A DNA stretch of 35,419 nt from an uncultured Streptococcus sp. (GCA_902470035.1 CABREZ010000002.1:1-35419); one strand, 5' to 3'; shown: positions 1 through 7,393, numbered from the stretch's first letter. The notes: generated by a model not told the origin, from the sequence alone. Translations and numbers: made by a program.

Positions 1-1070
1 TCTTCTTGAATTTTTACCTGGATATCGAGCAGTTGGAGATTTCTAAAACCAATCCGATGATTCAGACCTACTATGATGCCCAGGTTTCGCTATCTTGGAT
101 GGTGGCTATGGTCAGTGGGGTGGTCTTGTCCTTGACGTCGATCCTTCTCATGTGTTTTTATATTAAACAATTTGTCGATGACCACAAGGAACAATTAGGG
201 ATTTTAAAGGCTTTGGGCTATAGCAATGGCCAGTTGGCTAAACGATTTTGGGCCTTTGGACTCAGTTTTGGAGCTGGAGCGCTTCTTGGCTATTTCGCTT
301 CCTTTCTCATGATGGGACATTTTTATGACTTCCGCAATGAGAAGGGGATTTTGCCAGAAATTACTATTCATTTTCACTGGCAGCTCTTAGTTGCTTTGGT
401 GATGCTGCCAACGACCTTCTTTATGGTTCTTGCGATTGGCTATGCTAGAAGACAACTACAAACGCCGGCCCTTCGCTTATTGAAAAAATCTCCAACACCA
501 ATCAAGGTCAAAAGGAGAAAGAGTGCTTCGAAGAAAGAGAAATCCTTCCTAAAAGAGCTGTCTTCGTCGCTGATGTGGGGTAGAAAATCGATCTTATTTT
601 TTGTAGTCTTTGGCTCCACGTGTTTCGCGGCCATGGTTCAATTGTCCTTTGGCCTAAGTGACTACACAGATGACATCATCCAAACCATGATGATCATGAT
701 TGGCTTGATCCTTTCTTTCTCTATTCTCTTTTTGTCATTGGGGATTGTCGTCTCAGAAAGTCGCGAAACCTTGGCTCTTATGAAGGCTTTTGGTTACACA
801 GATCGTGAATGCCAAAGTCATATTCTCTCTCCCTATCGTTTCTGGGCCTATCTAGGATTCCTTCTTGGGACGGCTTATCAATACTGCATCATGGAAATCT
901 TGATCGGTGTGATCAAAGACACGGTACCTGAAAAGATTGAGCACAACTTTGATGGGAACGTGTGCTTTTGGACGTTGATCGGTTTTGCTGTGATTTATGA
1001 AAGTCTCTTTTATCTCTCCAACAGAAAACTCCAAAAACAAACCATTAAAGAAGTGATTTTAGCTGAATAA
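1..1070 (+). CDS. FtsX-type ABC transporter permease, 3' part (cut by window edge)
   Basis: The reading frame is open to the left edge, so the N-terminus lies outside the window; the TTG at 6 is not a credible start. About 355 residues are visible. They hold two clusters of hydrophobic segments (about residues 30-53, 82-105, 125-148, then 195-215, 226-250, 275-297, 322-342). Each cluster has the FtsX signature of a cytosolic loop mentioning a 'lesson of length' pattern, LGILKALGYSNGQL and ALMKAFGYTDREC, typical of large MacB/FtsX-like permeases with duplicated C-terminal domains. Such permeases work with a separate ATPase in lipid, peptide or antimicrobial export; the substrate cannot be told. 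The polar stretch around residues 160-185 is Lys/Ser-rich and cytosolic. It ends ten bases before a strong terminator. The family call is firm; the role is open. Confidence 0.8.
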   Translation, partial: FLNFYLDIEQLEISKTNPMIQTYYDAQVSLSWMVAMVSGVVLSLTSILLMCFYIKQFVDDHKEQLGILKALGYSNGQLAKRFWAFGLSFGAGALLGYFASFLMMGHFYDFRNEKGILPEITIHFHWQLLVALVMLPTTFFMVLAIGYARRQLQTPALRLLKKSPTPIKVKRRKSASKKEKSFLKELSSSLMWGRKSILFFVVFGSTCFAAMVQLSFGLSDYTDDIIQTMMIMIGLILSFSILFLSLGIVVSESRETLALMKAFGYTDRECQSHILSPYRFWAYLGFLLGTAYQYCIMEILIGVIKDTVPEKIEHNFDGNVCFWTLIGFAVIYESLFYLSNRKLQKQTIKEVILAE

Positions 1071-1079
1071 AATAAATAG

Positions 1080-1113
1080 AAAGAGGCTGGGACAAAAGTC
1101 CTAGCCTCTTTTT
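1080..1113 (+). terminator. Intrinsic terminator after the permease gene
   Basis: The 13-bp stem AAGAGGCTgGGAC / GTCCtAGCCTCTT with an AAAA loop and one G-U pair is followed by TTTTT. It starts about ten bases after the permease stop codon. Confidence 0.9.
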
Positions 1114-1121
1114 GATATTGG

Positions 1122-1259
1122 ATTGTCGAGCAAGACGCAGTGGTTGAGTGGGCTCTACTACGCTGATTTCATCAACTTTTACAGCCCTACTCAACTGTGC
1201 GGAGGTGGGACGACGAAATCGAATTCTAACGAATGACCGATTTCTGTCCCACTCTCTTT
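1122..1259 (+). repeat. 138-bp structured intergenic repeat, copy 1
   Basis: This stretch matches the reverse complement of 35269-35406 over 138 bp with only two differences that I can find (in the CGCTGATTT and ATCAACTTTT parts). It contains two stem-loops. One is GTTGAGT-GGGCT with AGCCC-T-ACTCAAC. The other is GTGGGAC...GAAATC with GATTTC...GTCCCAC. No open frame of note runs through it. It follows the permease terminator directly, and its outer end reads GTCCCACTCTCTTTT, which could give weak extra termination. It looks like a dispersed, possibly MITE-like streptococcal intergenic element. Confidence 0.85.
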
Positions 1260-1332
1260 TCTTGTAAAACTCATTGACAGAGAGAGGCTTTTCCGCTATT
1301 CTAAAGGAATAATAGAATGGAAATGATACATC

Positions 1333-1484
1333 ATGAAACGGAACTACTGGCAGGACCTGAAAGGGGCCTTTTACTCAATCTGGCGCAACAAATGCTCCTT
1401 TATCTCTTAGGGATCCTCTTGCAGTTTTTGGTTGGTATTGGGGCTGCGACCTTGAGCTTGGTATCTCTCAGTACGAGTGAGTAG
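1333..1484 (+). pseudogene. Decayed N-terminal fragment of an FtsX-type permease
   Basis: An ATG at 1333 opens a peptide beginning MKRNYWQDLKGAFYSIWRNK, the basic, Trp-containing start typical of FtsX permeases in this genus. It stops at 1408. Shifting frame at about 1392 continues with a hydrophobic segment (LLYLLGILLQFLVGIGAATL and SLVSLSTSE) up to a stop at 1482-1484. The two pieces together look like the N-terminus and first membrane segment of a permease broken by a frameshift and then deleted. It may be debris of a relative of the permease at the left edge. The frame reading is direct; the family assignment is inferred from a short stretch. Confidence 0.45.
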
Positions 1485-1567
1485 GAATACGGTTTAAATA
1501 GAAATCTGGCTTACTAGGTTTCAAGATGGCCAAATTGGAATATTCTTTAGTGATGATACCTAAATGT

Positions 1568-1605
1568 TTGATTTTTCTTCCATATTCCTCTATACTAAAT
1601 AGTAT
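1568..1605 (+). promoter_or_regulatory. Promoter with palindromic operator for the ABC exporter pair
   Basis: TTGATT (1568-1573), a 17-base spacer and TATACT (1591-1596) form a good sigma-A promoter. A perfect ATACT-AAAT-AGTAT palindrome (1592-1605) overlaps the -10 box and is a likely repressor site. No regulator gene is adjacent in the window. Confidence 0.55.
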
Positions 1606-1621
1606 GAATAATGAAAGTCGT

Positions 1622-1717
1622 CCCTACAGTAACGCTGTCAGGGCGCTTTCTCTTTCTATAGCTTTCTTTTGTAGGCGCAATCCTCTCAGAACGAAGGACT
1701 GTTTCTTTGTTCGGAGA
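1622..1717 (+). promoter_or_regulatory. Structured 5' leader of the ABC exporter operon (two hairpins)
   Basis: The transcript from the 1568-1596 promoter would carry a leader of about 165 nt. It holds a first hairpin CCCTACAG / CTGTcAGGG (1622-1643). The second is longer, TCTCaGAACGAAG / CTTTGTTCgGAGA with an 8-base loop (1684-1717). Neither is followed by a T-tract, so neither is a plain terminator. The leader may tune expression of the exporter by folding or ribosome movement. The 64-codon frame across this stretch (1526-1720) has no ribosome site and is not credible as a gene. Confidence 0.4.
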
Positions 1718-1769
1718 TAGACGGCCAGCTAAAGAAAAGATTACTAACTAGTATTTTTAGGAGGTAACT

Positions 1770-3518
1770 ATGCTTCAGTCATTGATTGCTGAAATCAAGG
1801 AATATAAGAAACCCTCTATTCTAGCCTCACTCTATATGGTGTTTGAGGTCATGTTTGAGATTTCTATTCCATTCATTATGGCGACGCTTCTGGACAAGGG
1901 GGTCCAAAAGGGGGATATGACCACTGTTCTCACCTATGGTCTCCTCATGTTGGTCTTCGCCTTACTCTCTCTTTTCTGTGGGATGCAGTCGGCTCGCTAC
2001 GGCGCTTTTGCATCAGCCGGATTTGCTAAGAATCTACGGAAGGCAATCTTCAAGAAGATCCAAACCTTCTCCTTCGAAAATATCGATAGTTTCTCCTCAG
2101 GTGGTCTGGTAACCCGGATGATGACAGATGTGACCAATGTGCAGAACTCCTATCAGATGGTGATCCGGATCTGTGTGCGGGCACCGCTCAATCTGATCTT
2201 TGCCATTGTTGCCAGCTACTTGATCAATCCGCAAATGGCTAGTATCTTTGTAGGGATTACTATCTTCTTGGGGCTGGTCTTGGGTGTGATCACGAAGATT
2301 GTCTATCCACTCTTTACCAAGGTCTTTGATGCCTATGATAACTTGAACAATAGCATTCAGGAAAACATCACCAACATGCGCGTGGTCAAGTCCTATGTCA
2401 AGGAAGAAGAAGAGACGGTCAAGTTTAAGAAAGCTTCTCGCTTGATCTACAACATGTTCATGAAGGCTATTCGCATCGTGATTTTGAGTAGTCCAGCCAT
2501 GATGCTCTCCTTGTATGCTTCCTTTATCTTGATCTCTTGGATTGGGGCGCAACTCATTGTGGGTGGAAGCTTTACCACTGGTGAGCTGACTTCTATGTTT
2601 GCCTATGTCATGACCATCCTTATGTCCCTTATGATGTTTATGATGATTTTCGTCATGCTCTCCATCTCTATGGCATCTGTAGAGAGGATCAATGAAGTCC
2701 TTGGGACAGAGTCAACCATCGTCTCTCCGGAGAATGGTCTGACAGAAGTAGCAGATGGATCGGTTACCTTCGACCATGTGGACTTCGCCTACACGGACGA
2801 AAATGGCGACAAGGCCCACGTCTTGTCCGATATCAACCTCAGCATTCGCTCGGGTGAAGTGATTGGGATCCTTGGAGGGACTGGTTCTGGTAAGTCTAGT
2901 CTGGTCCAGCTCATCCCTCGTCTCTATGATGTGGAGTCTGGTAGCGTCAAGGTCGCTGGTCAGGATGTGCGAAACTATGATTTGGATCATTTGCGCAAGC
3001 AAGTTGCCATGGTGCTTCAGACCAATGTCCTCTTCTCTGGTACCATCAAGGAAAATATGCGCTGGGGGAATAAGAACGCGACGGATGAAGAAATCATAGA
3101 GGCTTGTAAGATCGCTCAAGCGGATGAATTTATCCAGAACTTTAAGGATGGCTATGATACCATGATTGAACGTGGTGGTGCCAATGTCTCAGGTGGTCAG
3201 CGCCAACGCCTCTGTATCGCCCGCGCTCTCTTGATGAATCCAAAAATCTTGATCTTGGATGATTCAACCTCAGCTGTCGATACCAAAACGGATAGTCTGA
3301 TCCGTCAAGGTCTAGCGACTAGTCTCAAGGACACGACCAAGATCATCATTGGCCAACGGATCTCTTCTATCCAAGATGCAGATCGGATCGTGGTCATGAA
3401 TGATGGGAAGATCGATGCGATTGGTAGTCACCAAGAACTGATCGAGAGCAATGCCATCTACCGTGAAGTCTATGACATGCAAACCCAAGGGAAAGGAGGA
3501 AAAGCAGATGAAGAATAA
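1770..3518 (+). CDS. Heterodimeric ABC exporter, subunit with degenerate ATP site
   Basis: A 582-residue half-transporter with an N-terminal six-helix exporter domain (about residues 15-305) and a C-terminal ATPase domain (about 330-575). Walker A is GGTGSGKSS (369-377), the Q-loop Gln is near 417 and the signature is VSGGQ (473-477). Walker B reads ILILDD, so Asp498 stands where the catalytic Glu belongs, and the switch residue is Gln529 (IIIGQR) instead of His. This is the pattern of the inactive-site subunit in heterodimeric exporters of the LmrCD, BmrCD and EfrAB type. The partner is the next gene, overlapping by 11 bases. These pairs sit in the membrane and extrude drugs, dyes or lipids. 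The start is set by AGGAGG seven bases upstream. The exact substrate is unknown. Confidence 0.92.
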   Translation: MLQSLIAEIKEYKKPSILASLYMVFEVMFEISIPFIMATLLDKGVQKGDMTTVLTYGLLMLVFALLSLFCGMQSARYGAFASAGFAKNLRKAIFKKIQTFSFENIDSFSSGGLVTRMMTDVTNVQNSYQMVIRICVRAPLNLIFAIVASYLINPQMASIFVGITIFLGLVLGVITKIVYPLFTKVFDAYDNLNNSIQENITNMRVVKSYVKEEEETVKFKKASRLIYNMFMKAIRIVILSSPAMMLSLYASFILISWIGAQLIVGGSFTTGELTSMFAYVMTILMSLMMFMMIFVMLSISMASVERINEVLGTESTIVSPENGLTEVADGSVTFDHVDFAYTDENGDKAHVLSDINLSIRSGEVIGILGGTGSGKSSLVQLIPRLYDVESGSVKVAGQDVRNYDLDHLRKQVAMVLQTNVLFSGTIKENMRWGNKNATDEEIIEACKIAQADEFIQNFKDGYDTMIERGGANVSGGQRQRLCIARALLMNPKILILDDSTSAVDTKTDSLIRQGLATSLKDTTKIIIGQRISSIQDADRIVVMNDGKIDAIGSHQELIESNAIYREVYDMQTQGKGGKADEE

Positions 3519-5376
3519 GAAAAAAGCTAGCTGGGGCTCTCTCGTGCGCTTGCTAGACTATATGTGGAAACAGTATAAGTTCGTCCTTCTTTTAGCAGCT
3601 GCCCTCATCGTGACAGCCTCCCTCTCTACGGTCTATATCACGTCCTCTATCCGAGCCTTGGTGGACCAATACATCCAACCCATGTTGGATTCAGGAAGCA
3701 AGGATTTTGGCCCCCTCTTAGTTTTCTTATCGACACTGGCTGTGATTGGAGTGGTGGGAGTTTTGGCCAACTATGGCTTCTCCCTCATTATGTCGACAGT
3801 GTCTCAGGATACCCTGCGCTCTCTACGGAATCAACTCTTTGCTCGTATGCAGAAGCTCCCTGTCAAGTACTTTGATACCCACCAGCACGGGGATATCATG
3901 TCTATCTATACCAATGATATTGACGCTCTTCGCCAAGCAATCGAGCAGTCTATCCCACAACTCTTGCAGTCAGCCATCACCATCATCGGTGTAGCCGTCA
4001 GCATGATCATGATCAGCCCTCTCCTTTTCCTTCTCGTTCTTTCGATGGTCGGAGTCATGGCCTATGTCATCAAGGAGATCTCTGGAAAGTCTGGTCGCTA
4101 TTTCGCTGACCAACAAAAGAACTTAGGGATTGAAAATGGCTTTATCGAAGAGATGATGTCAGGTCAAAAGGTAGTCAAAGCCTTTGTCCACGAAGAGGAA
4201 AGCATAGAAGCCTTTGAGCGGATCAATGACCAACTCTTTGAATCATCTTATCAAGCCAACCGCTATGCCAATGTCTTGATGCCTGTCTTGGGGAACCTGG
4301 GAAATGTCTCCTTCGTCTTGACTTCATTGGTCGGAGGGATCTTCGCCTTGAATGGCATTAGTGGCCTCACCATTGGTGGCCTCATGGCCTTCCTCCAGCT
4401 CAACCGTTCCTTCAACGGGCCTATCACCCAAGTATCGCAACAGTTGAACTTTGTACTCATGGCTCTGGCTGGGGGAGATCGGATCTTTGATCTCTTGGAT
4501 GAAGAAGTTGAAGTGGATGAAGGGAAAGTTACCTTGGTCAACTATGAAGAAGTCGATGGCCGCATGGTCATCACTGATAAGAAGACCAACCTCTGGGCAT
4601 GGAAACACCCTCGGGAAAATGGCGACTACGAACTGGTCAAACTGGTCGGAAATGTCGTCTTTACCAATGTAGACTTCTCTTACAATGAGAAGAACCAAAT
4701 CCTCTACGATATCAATCTCTACGCAGACAAGGGGCAAAAGGTGGCCTTTGTCGGTGCGACAGGAGCAGGAAAGACCACCATTACCAACTTGATCAACCGT
4801 TTCTACGATATCCAATCAGGATCTATCACCTATGATGGGATCGATGTGAAGCTGATCGAGAAGGCTTCACTCCGTCGCTCGCTAGGGATCGTCTTGCAGG
4901 ATACCCACCTCTTCACTGGAACCATCGCAGAAAATATCGCCTATGGTCGATCAGATGCGACCCGGGAGGAAATCCTGGAAGCAGCCCGCATTGCCAATGT
5001 AGACTCCTTCGTCAAACATTTGGACCAAGGCTACGATACAGTCTTGAGCGATGATGGAGCCGGTCTATCCAACGGTCAACGTCAGCTGATCGCCATTGCG
5101 CGTGCTGCCCTGGCCAATGCGCCGGTCCTGATCCTTGATGAAGCGACCTCCTCAATCGACTCACGGACAGAGAAGATGGTTCAAGAGGGGATGGATCGCC
5201 TGATGGAAGGACGGACTGTCTTTGTCATCGCCCACCGTCTCTCAACCATCGTCAACTCGGACGTAATCATGGTCATGGACAAGGGACGCATCATCGAGCG
5301 AGGCAACCACGCTTCCTTGATGGCAGAACGCGGGACTTATTACCGCCTCTACACCGGTGGCCTCGAAATTGATTAA
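3508..5376 (+). CDS. Heterodimeric ABC exporter, catalytic subunit
   Basis: I choose the ATG at 3508 because AAAGGAGG lies just upstream (3492-3499) and it overlaps the partner's end by 11 bases, which suggests translational coupling. The alternative ATG at 3451 has no ribosome site. The protein has 622 residues: a membrane domain, then an ATPase domain with Walker A GATGAGKT, an intact Walker B VLILDE (catalytic Glu) and switch His (FVIAHR). Its signature motif is LSNGQ instead of LSGGQ. In the dimer this altered signature would face the partner's defective Walker motifs, so both deviations fall in the same silent site. An acidic insertion of about 60 residues precedes the ATPase domain, as is usual in LmrD-like subunits. 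Confidence 0.92.
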   Translation: MKNKKKASWGSLVRLLDYMWKQYKFVLLLAAALIVTASLSTVYITSSIRALVDQYIQPMLDSGSKDFGPLLVFLSTLAVIGVVGVLANYGFSLIMSTVSQDTLRSLRNQLFARMQKLPVKYFDTHQHGDIMSIYTNDIDALRQAIEQSIPQLLQSAITIIGVAVSMIMISPLLFLLVLSMVGVMAYVIKEISGKSGRYFADQQKNLGIENGFIEEMMSGQKVVKAFVHEEESIEAFERINDQLFESSYQANRYANVLMPVLGNLGNVSFVLTSLVGGIFALNGISGLTIGGLMAFLQLNRSFNGPITQVSQQLNFVLMALAGGDRIFDLLDEEVEVDEGKVTLVNYEEVDGRMVITDKKTNLWAWKHPRENGDYELVKLVGNVVFTNVDFSYNEKNQILYDINLYADKGQKVAFVGATGAGKTTITNLINRFYDIQSGSITYDGIDVKLIEKASLRRSLGIVLQDTHLFTGTIAENIAYGRSDATREEILEAARIANVDSFVKHLDQGYDTVLSDDGAGLSNGQRQLIAIARAALANAPVLILDEATSSIDSRTEKMVQEGMDRLMEGRTVFVIAHRLSTIVNSDVIMVMDKGRIIERGNHASLMAERGTYYRLYTGGLEID

Positions 5377-5380
5377 CACA

Positions 5381-5410
5381 AAAAAGTCTGAGCGTTGACT
5401 CAGGCTTTTT
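5381..5410 (+). terminator. Terminator after the ABC exporter operon
   Basis: AAAAAGTCTGAG, loop CGTTGA, then CTCAGGCTTTTT, four bases after the stop codon of the second exporter gene. Confidence 0.88.
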
Positions 5411-5500
5411 GCTTATGGATAATGTTATCTCTGAAACTTTCCTTAGGTGAAGAGCAAATAGAACAGTTAAAAGCCTCCCTATGATTAATAAAGCGGAGAG

Positions 5501-5529
5501 AAAAAACGGGCCAGTTGGTCCGCTTTTTT
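5501..5529 (+). terminator. Second terminator-like hairpin
   Basis: AAAAAACGGGCC, loop AGTT, GGTCCGCTTTTTT with one bulge and one G-U pair. It lies between the exporter operon and the next promoter. The A-tract makes it usable on both strands. Confidence 0.65.
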
Positions 5530-5551
5530 ATGACTTCACCCATTTCCATGG

Positions 5552-5557
5552 TATAAT
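5552..5557 (+). promoter_or_regulatory. -10 box upstream of the YbgA-like operon
   Basis: TATAAT sits about 40 bases before the start codon, after the double terminator. The -35 region (near 5530) is poor. Confidence 0.5.
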
Positions 5558-5596
5558 GGGAGGACTATTCATAGAGAAGATCAAAAGGAGGCACGA

Positions 5597-5974
5597 GTGG
5601 ATCAAAAACATCACTGCCAAGTCCTATGGGCAAAAAATAAATACCTGGTGCTGAGTCGTTCGAGTAATATCTACAAGGAAATCCGAGAATACCTCAAGCA
5701 AGACCAGGTGGAGGTCAGCTACGTTGAGGACCTGATCCAGCAAGCGCTAGCCCTGCCAGAAAATCGTGGCCAGGTCTCCAATGCCTTCCAGCATATCTGG
5801 GGTTATTTCAAAAAGCAGGCGACTGCAGAGGAAAAGGCAGATTTCATGCTGTTACTTGAGAAGTACCAGCATGGCCAAGCCCATCAAGAGGATCTCGTCA
5901 GGGGAATCCAGACTCTCCTTGAGTGCTACCCTAATCGCTACTTACAAGACTCGACGCTACTAGGAGGTCAATAG
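5597..5974 (+). CDS. YbgA/DUF1722 family protein
   Basis: A 125-residue protein with a GTG start at 5597, chosen for the AAAGGAGG five bases before it. The features H-(x)6-WAKNKYLVLSRS near the N-terminus, the central Gln/Asn-rich helix with NAFQHIWGYFKK, and LLEKYQHGQ fit the short stand-alone YbgA (DUF1722) proteins of streptococci. In other bacteria this domain is fused to DUF523. Its biochemical role is not established. It is cotranscribed with the next gene: the stop codon is followed immediately by the next ATG. Pairing with a UV-lesion glycosylase-type protein suggests a DNA-repair connection, which is an inference. Confidence 0.75.
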   Translation: MDQKHHCQVLWAKNKYLVLSRSSNIYKEIREYLKQDQVEVSYVEDLIQQALALPENRGQVSNAFQHIWGYFKKQATAEEKADFMLLLEKYQHGQAHQEDLVRGIQTLLECYPNRYLQDSTLLGGQ

Positions 5975-6340
5975 ATGAGACTCTGGCACCAAGACTTGAT
6001 TCCCAAACTCCCTCGTCCCCAGCTCCTGGGCCAACACCGGGAATGCTGCGCCCTTCGAGGCAATGGCTGGGGCAAGAAGCATGCGACGGTCAACTATGTC
6101 TTTGACTACTCGCCCTATCGTCTCTATGCCTATCACCGCCTGATCATGGAGGAGATGACCGCTCGTGGCTATAAGGTCAGCCCAGAGTGGTGGGAGCCGA
6201 CCTACCGAGGCAAGACCTGCCCAGCCTACCCAGAACTGGAAGAGGAAGCCTTGAGCACCCCCATCTATCCCGAGCACCAGGCTACTTACCTCCAAGAATG
6301 CCTGGAGAACCTAGCAGAAAAAGGGATTCATTTAGACTAA
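5975..6340 (+). CDS. Pyrimidine-dimer DNA glycosylase-type protein (TIGR02328/Pyr_excise)
   Basis: A 121-residue protein starting MRLWHQDLIPKLPRPQLLGQ, with RECCALRGNGWGKKHATVNYVF and YHRLIMEEM following. These are hallmarks of the small Pyr_excise-related family that includes T4 endonuclease V relatives. T4 endonuclease V uses its N-terminal amine and nearby Arg/Glu residues to cut the glycosyl bond at cyclobutane dimers. Whether this bacterial branch has that activity is not proven by the sequence. AGGAGG (5963-5968) precedes the ATG, which abuts the stop of the YbgA-like gene. A strong terminator follows directly. Confidence 0.75.
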   Translation: MRLWHQDLIPKLPRPQLLGQHRECCALRGNGWGKKHATVNYVFDYSPYRLYAYHRLIMEEMTARGYKVSPEWWEPTYRGKTCPAYPELEEEALSTPIYPEHQATYLQECLENLAEKGIHLD

Positions 6341-6341
6341 G

Positions 6342-6372
6342 AAAAAACGAACCAGACCAGGTTCGTTTTTTT
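6342..6372 (+). terminator. Terminator after the YbgA/glycosylase operon
   Basis: AAAAAACGAACC, loop AGACCA, GGTTCGTTTTTTT: a perfect stem with a long T-tract right after the stop codon. Confidence 0.93.
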
Positions 6373-6491
6373 GCGCTAATTCGCAATAAATTGCTATAAA
6401 CCACTATAAACCTATGGGAGTCCATCAGGTTTTTTGTTTTGCCCTGGAGCATGGAGGTTATCAAGAAATTAGAGTTAAGAAATAGCTAAAT

Positions 6492-6516
6492 AAAAAGAAC
6501 CATTAGGTGCTTTTTT
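6492..6516 (+). terminator. Possible terminator in AT-rich spacer
   Basis: AAAAAGaACC-ATTA-GGTgCTTTTTT has one mismatch. The rest of 6373-6528 holds only a short near-repeat of TATAAACC (about 6397-6414) and no gene that I can support. Confidence 0.4.
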
Positions 6517-6525
6517 ATAATCATT

Positions 6526-6534
6526 TGATATAAT
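6526..6534 (+). promoter_or_regulatory. Extended -10 promoter
   Basis: TGATATAAT (TG-N-TATAAT) would start transcription near 6541, exactly at the left end of the folded leader described next. Confidence 0.6.
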
Positions 6535-6540
6535 ATTACT

Positions 6541-6640
6541 GAGGAAATGAAGTAGAAAAATATCGGACGCACCTGAAAGGGTATCTGAGAGGCGGGGAAT
6601 GTCCGTCCCGCCATTTCCTATTGAGGCTGTAAGACTCTTT
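6541..6640 (+). ncRNA. Candidate structured leader RNA (pseudoknot)
   Basis: AGGAAAT (6542-6548) can pair with ATTTCCT (6613-6619), closing a domain. Inside, GGCGGG (6591-6596) pairs with CCCGCC (6607-6612). The 10-base loop of that hairpin carries GTCCG (6601-6605), complementary to CGGAC at 6564-6568, giving a pseudoknot. A small ACC/GGT hairpin (6571-6582) can also form. A weak GAG...CTC hairpin with TTTTTT follows near 6622-6642. I do not recognise a named riboswitch or ribozyme. The fold is predicted by eye only. Confidence 0.4.
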
Positions 6641-6673
6641 TTTAGAATTTTAGCAACTGAGAGAGGGCTAAGA

Positions 6674-6889
6674 ATGAGTAAACAACTTTGGAACTACCTA
6701 CGATCAATAGTTCAGGTTGTAACTAGTGACGGTAAAGTCATAAAAGGTTTTGTCACAGATTTTATTGACGAAATGGACAATGATGAGCAAGATGAAATCA
6801 CTATCCTCATTGACAATCCTAGTCCTGATGAACCAACTGAGATTTCTCTCCTTGAGAGTGAGATTATCTCAATTAAAGTAATCTCGTAG
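6674..6889 (+). CDS. Small LSM/Sm-like protein
   Basis: A 71-residue protein. I start it at the ATG at 6674, which has GAGAGAGGG just upstream; a longer frame from 6599 would run through the folded leader. The sequence IVQVVTSDGKVIKGFVTDFIDEMDN...DEITILIDN followed by EISLLESEIISIKVI matches the Sm-fold layout: a short helix, a strand with D-G-x-x-x-x-G, an acidic loop and a final hydrophobic strand. Small stand-alone proteins of this kind occur in Firmicutes with no known function. It may bind RNA or be a helper of a neighbouring accessory system; neither is shown. Its AT-rich composition differs from the genes on either side. Confidence 0.55.
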   Translation: MSKQLWNYLRSIVQVVTSDGKVIKGFVTDFIDEMDNDEQDEITILIDNPSPDEPTEISLLESEIISIKVIS

Positions 6890-6949
6890 CGCATAGAACA
6901 ATCTAGGCACTTTTACCTGCCTTATTTATGAAAAAGGATTTAGATTTAT

Positions 6950-7177
6950 ATGGCGATATTAGATGATTTACAAGCCTTATATGATAACGGCTGGGACGCC
7001 TCTTTTGATTATAATGGTCAATCTTGTGGGATTTTTATTAATTCTATTCATGATATTGTAGTGGTTATTGGAGATAAGGAATATCAGGTATCATCATTAA
7101 ATGAACTGATTTCTTTAAAAATTGGCGATAATACTTTAATAAATATTATGGATGGAATTGAAGTGCAGTATTATTAA
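6950..7177 (+). CDS. Small hypothetical protein
   Basis: A 75-residue acidic protein (MAILDDLQALYDNGWDASFD...) with a plausible ribosome site (AAAAGGA, about 12 bases before the ATG). It is predicted to be mostly beta strand after an N-terminal helix, with the alternating hydrophobic segments GIFINSIHDIVVVIGDKEYQV and TLINIMDGIEVQYY. I do not recognise the family. It is AT-rich and lies 60 bases after the Sm-like gene, probably on the same transcript. Such small acidic beta proteins are often immunity or antitoxin-like proteins, but there is no partner here to support that. Confidence 0.5.
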   Translation: MAILDDLQALYDNGWDASFDYNGQSCGIFINSIHDIVVVIGDKEYQVSSLNELISLKIGDNTLINIMDGIEVQYY

Positions 7178-7331
7178 AATAAAAAGCAGCTATGACAGGT
7201 GCAATTTACTTGTTTACGGAACTCATCGATTTAATCCCTTTTAGTTACCCTTTGTATTTTTCTGCTTATTTATAAGCAATAAAATTTGGTAGAAACAGGA
7301 TAAGAAACAGAGCAGGCTTAGGCCTGTTTTT
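7178..7331. other. Spacer before the restriction locus
   Basis: No gene seen. It holds a perfect TGCTTAT-TT-ATAAGCA palindrome (7263-7278) and ends in a terminator. Confidence 0.5.
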
Positions 7332-7333
7332 TT
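7311..7333 (+). terminator. Terminator upstream of hsdR
   Basis: GCAGGC-TTA-GGCCTG followed by seven or more T residues; it isolates the small genes from the hsdR promoter. Confidence 0.8.
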
Positions 7334-7384
7334 GCGCGAAAAACCAACAAAATGCTTTGAAAGCGTTAATTTCTTTCTTAAACA

Positions 7385-7393
7385 TGCTATAAT
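7385..7393 (+). promoter_or_regulatory. Extended -10 promoter of hsdR
   Basis: TGCTATAAT lies 35 bases before the hsdR ATG. It sits inside the longer open frame from 7332, which is why I reject that longer start. Confidence 0.65.

Noticed and set aside
1526..1720. A 64-codon frame in the ABC exporter leader
   Set aside because: No ribosome site, it spans the exporter promoter and both leader hairpins, and the protein has no family character.
5422..5484. A 20-codon frame (MLSLKLSLGEEQIEQLKASL) between the two terminators
   Set aside because: It looks helical and protein-like but has no ribosome site or promoter and lies between two terminators; too short to support.
6397..6420. Near-direct repeat of TATAAACC as a possible attachment site
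   Set aside because: No integrase, recombinase or second copy at the other end of the accessory region was found.
6541..6640. HDV-like, hammerhead or ykkC-type reading of the leader RNA
   Set aside because: The conserved core bases of these classes are not present; only a general pseudoknot can be supported.
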